Origin: GCA-2728135 sp002728135
Lineage (GTDB): Bacteria; Pseudomonadota; Alphaproteobacteria; UBA828
Direction of reading: 5' to 3'
Assembly (NCBI GenBank): GCA_963997635.1
Contig: CAXEND010000007.1
Location: 40,931-104,930, forward strand
DNA length: 64,000 bases
Part shown: positions 63,218-64,000 of the stretch, one piece after another
Numbering within the stretch: the stretch's first letter is position 1
Layout: the number at the start of each line of letters is the position of its first letter
Translations under genes and position numbers: made by a program
The notes under the pieces: generated by a model
The model's database searches: none
Told to the model about the DNA's origin: nothing
Seen by the model: the letters and a program-made list of their open reading frames with translations, nothing else

Positions 63218-63973
63218 TTATTCTGCCGCTTTAGTCTTGATACCAGTGGTAAAATTGGAAAATATTCCTTTAAAATTCTTTTGTTCTGGTGGTCTATATG
63301 TCATTGCTTTTGAAGTTTTCTTTCCAAGTTCAACCATTACTTCTGCTTGTTTAGTTGCACAAACTACTCCATCAAGAACTGGCACCTCAAGCTCATCCTC
63401 AAGTTCCTGAGCAAATGCAGCAAAGCCCGCACACCCTAAACAGACAGCCTCTGCACCACCTTCTTTAACAGCACGACGGACTTCATTACGTAATTTTTCT
63501 ATTGAAGCGGTTGGATTATTCTCTATATCGAGAACATATAGGGGAGTACAATAAATATCTGTACATTTGTGACTCATCCCATAACCTCTAACCATTTCTT
63601 CTAGCATCATATGAATTCTCGGAATAACCGTAACAATTGCAAAGCGTCCTGCTAACATCGAGGCCATATATAAACTAGCTTCTGCGATACCGATAACTGG
63701 TTTGGTAGTTAGCTCCCGTCCTGCATGAAGGCCAGGGTCACCATAGCAGGCGATAACATATGCATCGATATTCTCATTTTCTCCTTTTCGTATTTCGTCC
63801 AGCACACCTGTGGCAGCAACATATTCATCATAGTAGCTCTCTATTGAGGCAGGGCCAAAATCTGGGCTAACAGCGATTATTTCTGTGCTTTCACGTGCCA
63901 CCATTTTAGCGGCATCAGCAATACCTTGTGTCATCTGCAATGTAGCATTCGGATTAATTACTTTTATTCTCAT
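63218..63973 (-). CDS. Aspartate/glutamate/hydantoin racemase family protein
   Basis: A 251-residue Asp/Glu racemase-superfamily protein, nearest by eye to hydantoin or allantoin racemases: RIKVINPNATLQMTQGI at the start, VSPDFGPASIESYYDEY near 35, the first catalytic Cys76 in VIACYGDPGLHAG and the second in VCLGCAGFAAFA (Cys181). The C-terminus carries an extra 20-residue tail. AAAGGAT precedes the ATG at 63973. It is 129 bases upstream of purB on the same strand. A link to purine/ureide breakdown is conceivable but unsupported; the substrate is open. Confidence 0.82.
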   Translation of the reverse strand: MRIKVINPNATLQMTQGIADAAKMVARESTEIIAVSPDFGPASIESYYDEYVAATGVLDEIRKGENENIDAYVIACYGDPGLHAGRELTTKPVIGIAEASLYMASMLAGRFAIVTVIPRIHMMLEEMVRGYGMSHKCTDIYCTPLYVLDIENNPTASIEKLRNEVRRAVKEGGAEAVCLGCAGFAAFAQELEDELEVPVLDGVVCATKQAEVMVELGKKTSKAMTYRPPEQKNFKGIFSNFTTGIKTKAAE

Positions 63974-64000
63974 ACCATCAGATCCTTTAATTTTTTAACT

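Noticed and set aside
1..64000. Search for CRISPR arrays, insertion sequences, attachment sites, toxin-antitoxin or defence genes
   Set aside because: No regularly spaced repeats, transposase or integrase genes, terminal inverted repeats or recognisable defence proteins were seen on either strand.

Overview
The window is 64 kb of AT-rich, densely coded bacterial chromosome, almost certainly from a free-living alphaproteobacterium of the low-GC, marine or Rhodospirillales-like kind. This rests on gene content and order: glyS-ppdK; groESL with a CIRCE operator; RpoH; hisZ beside purA; a DUF1476 protein (F1-ATPase inhibitor zeta type); the purC-purS-purQ-purL-bolA-grxD series; class II DAHP synthase; ZapE; and a hopanoid-associated glycosyltransferase. 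I could not place it to genus. I see no rRNA or tRNA gene, insertion sequence, prophage, CRISPR array or plasmid gene, and no gene-free stretch above 300 bases. GTG and TTG starts are frequent.

Layout. 1-5517: glyS (5' end outside the window), ppdK and convergent ygfZ. 5651-11222: a five-gene, tightly coupled surface-polysaccharide operon (GT4-like, GT9, GT2, GT4, asparagine-synthase-like). 11233-15243 (minus): a metallo-beta-lactamase-fold protein without its metal ligands, a GST, an HpnB-like glycosyltransferase and a DadA-like dehydrogenase. 15359-21058: a second GST, a four-gene biotin-dependent carboxylase cluster resembling a urea carboxylase cut into subunits, and a D-2-hydroxyglutarate-dehydrogenase-like flavoprotein. 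21213-23461: groESL behind a sigma-32-like promoter and a perfect CIRCE. 23497-31979: a secreted Sel1-repeat protein divergent from a PhzF protein, then serC-serA-hisZ-purA and convergent rpoH.

32090-41052: rluD, a small membrane protein, a JAMM-type M67 peptidase, threonine aldolase, an HCCA-isomerase-like protein, a nagA-nagK amino-sugar operon, DUF1499, zapE, a fluoroacetate-dehalogenase-like hydrolase and a Tat-exported M15-like peptidase. 41182-50539: a plus-strand run of gor, class II DAHP synthase, nicotinate phosphoribosyltransferase, nadE, gltX, cysS and trmJ. 50631-52605: DUF1826 and a COG0523 GTPase, divergent around an 18-bp perfect palindrome of Zur-box type. 52606-60040: rpsD and its leader, a DOPA-dioxygenase-like protein, grxD, bolA, the purine genes, an NRDE protein and DUF1476. 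60140-63973 (minus): two SDR oxidoreductases behind purB, and an Asp/Glu/hydantoin-racemase-family protein.

Most of the window is housekeeping: aminoacyl-tRNA synthesis, serine, histidine, purine and NAD synthesis, and protein folding. The parts that stand out are the split carboxylase cluster without pxpA or allophanate hydrolase, the metal-ligand-less MBL protein, the dehalogenase with all known catalytic positions, the predicted zinc-limitation pair, and two divergent genes whose start codons share one CATG. I found no convincing wholly new multi-gene system; the carboxylase cluster and the pseudo-MBL are the nearest to undescribed biology.
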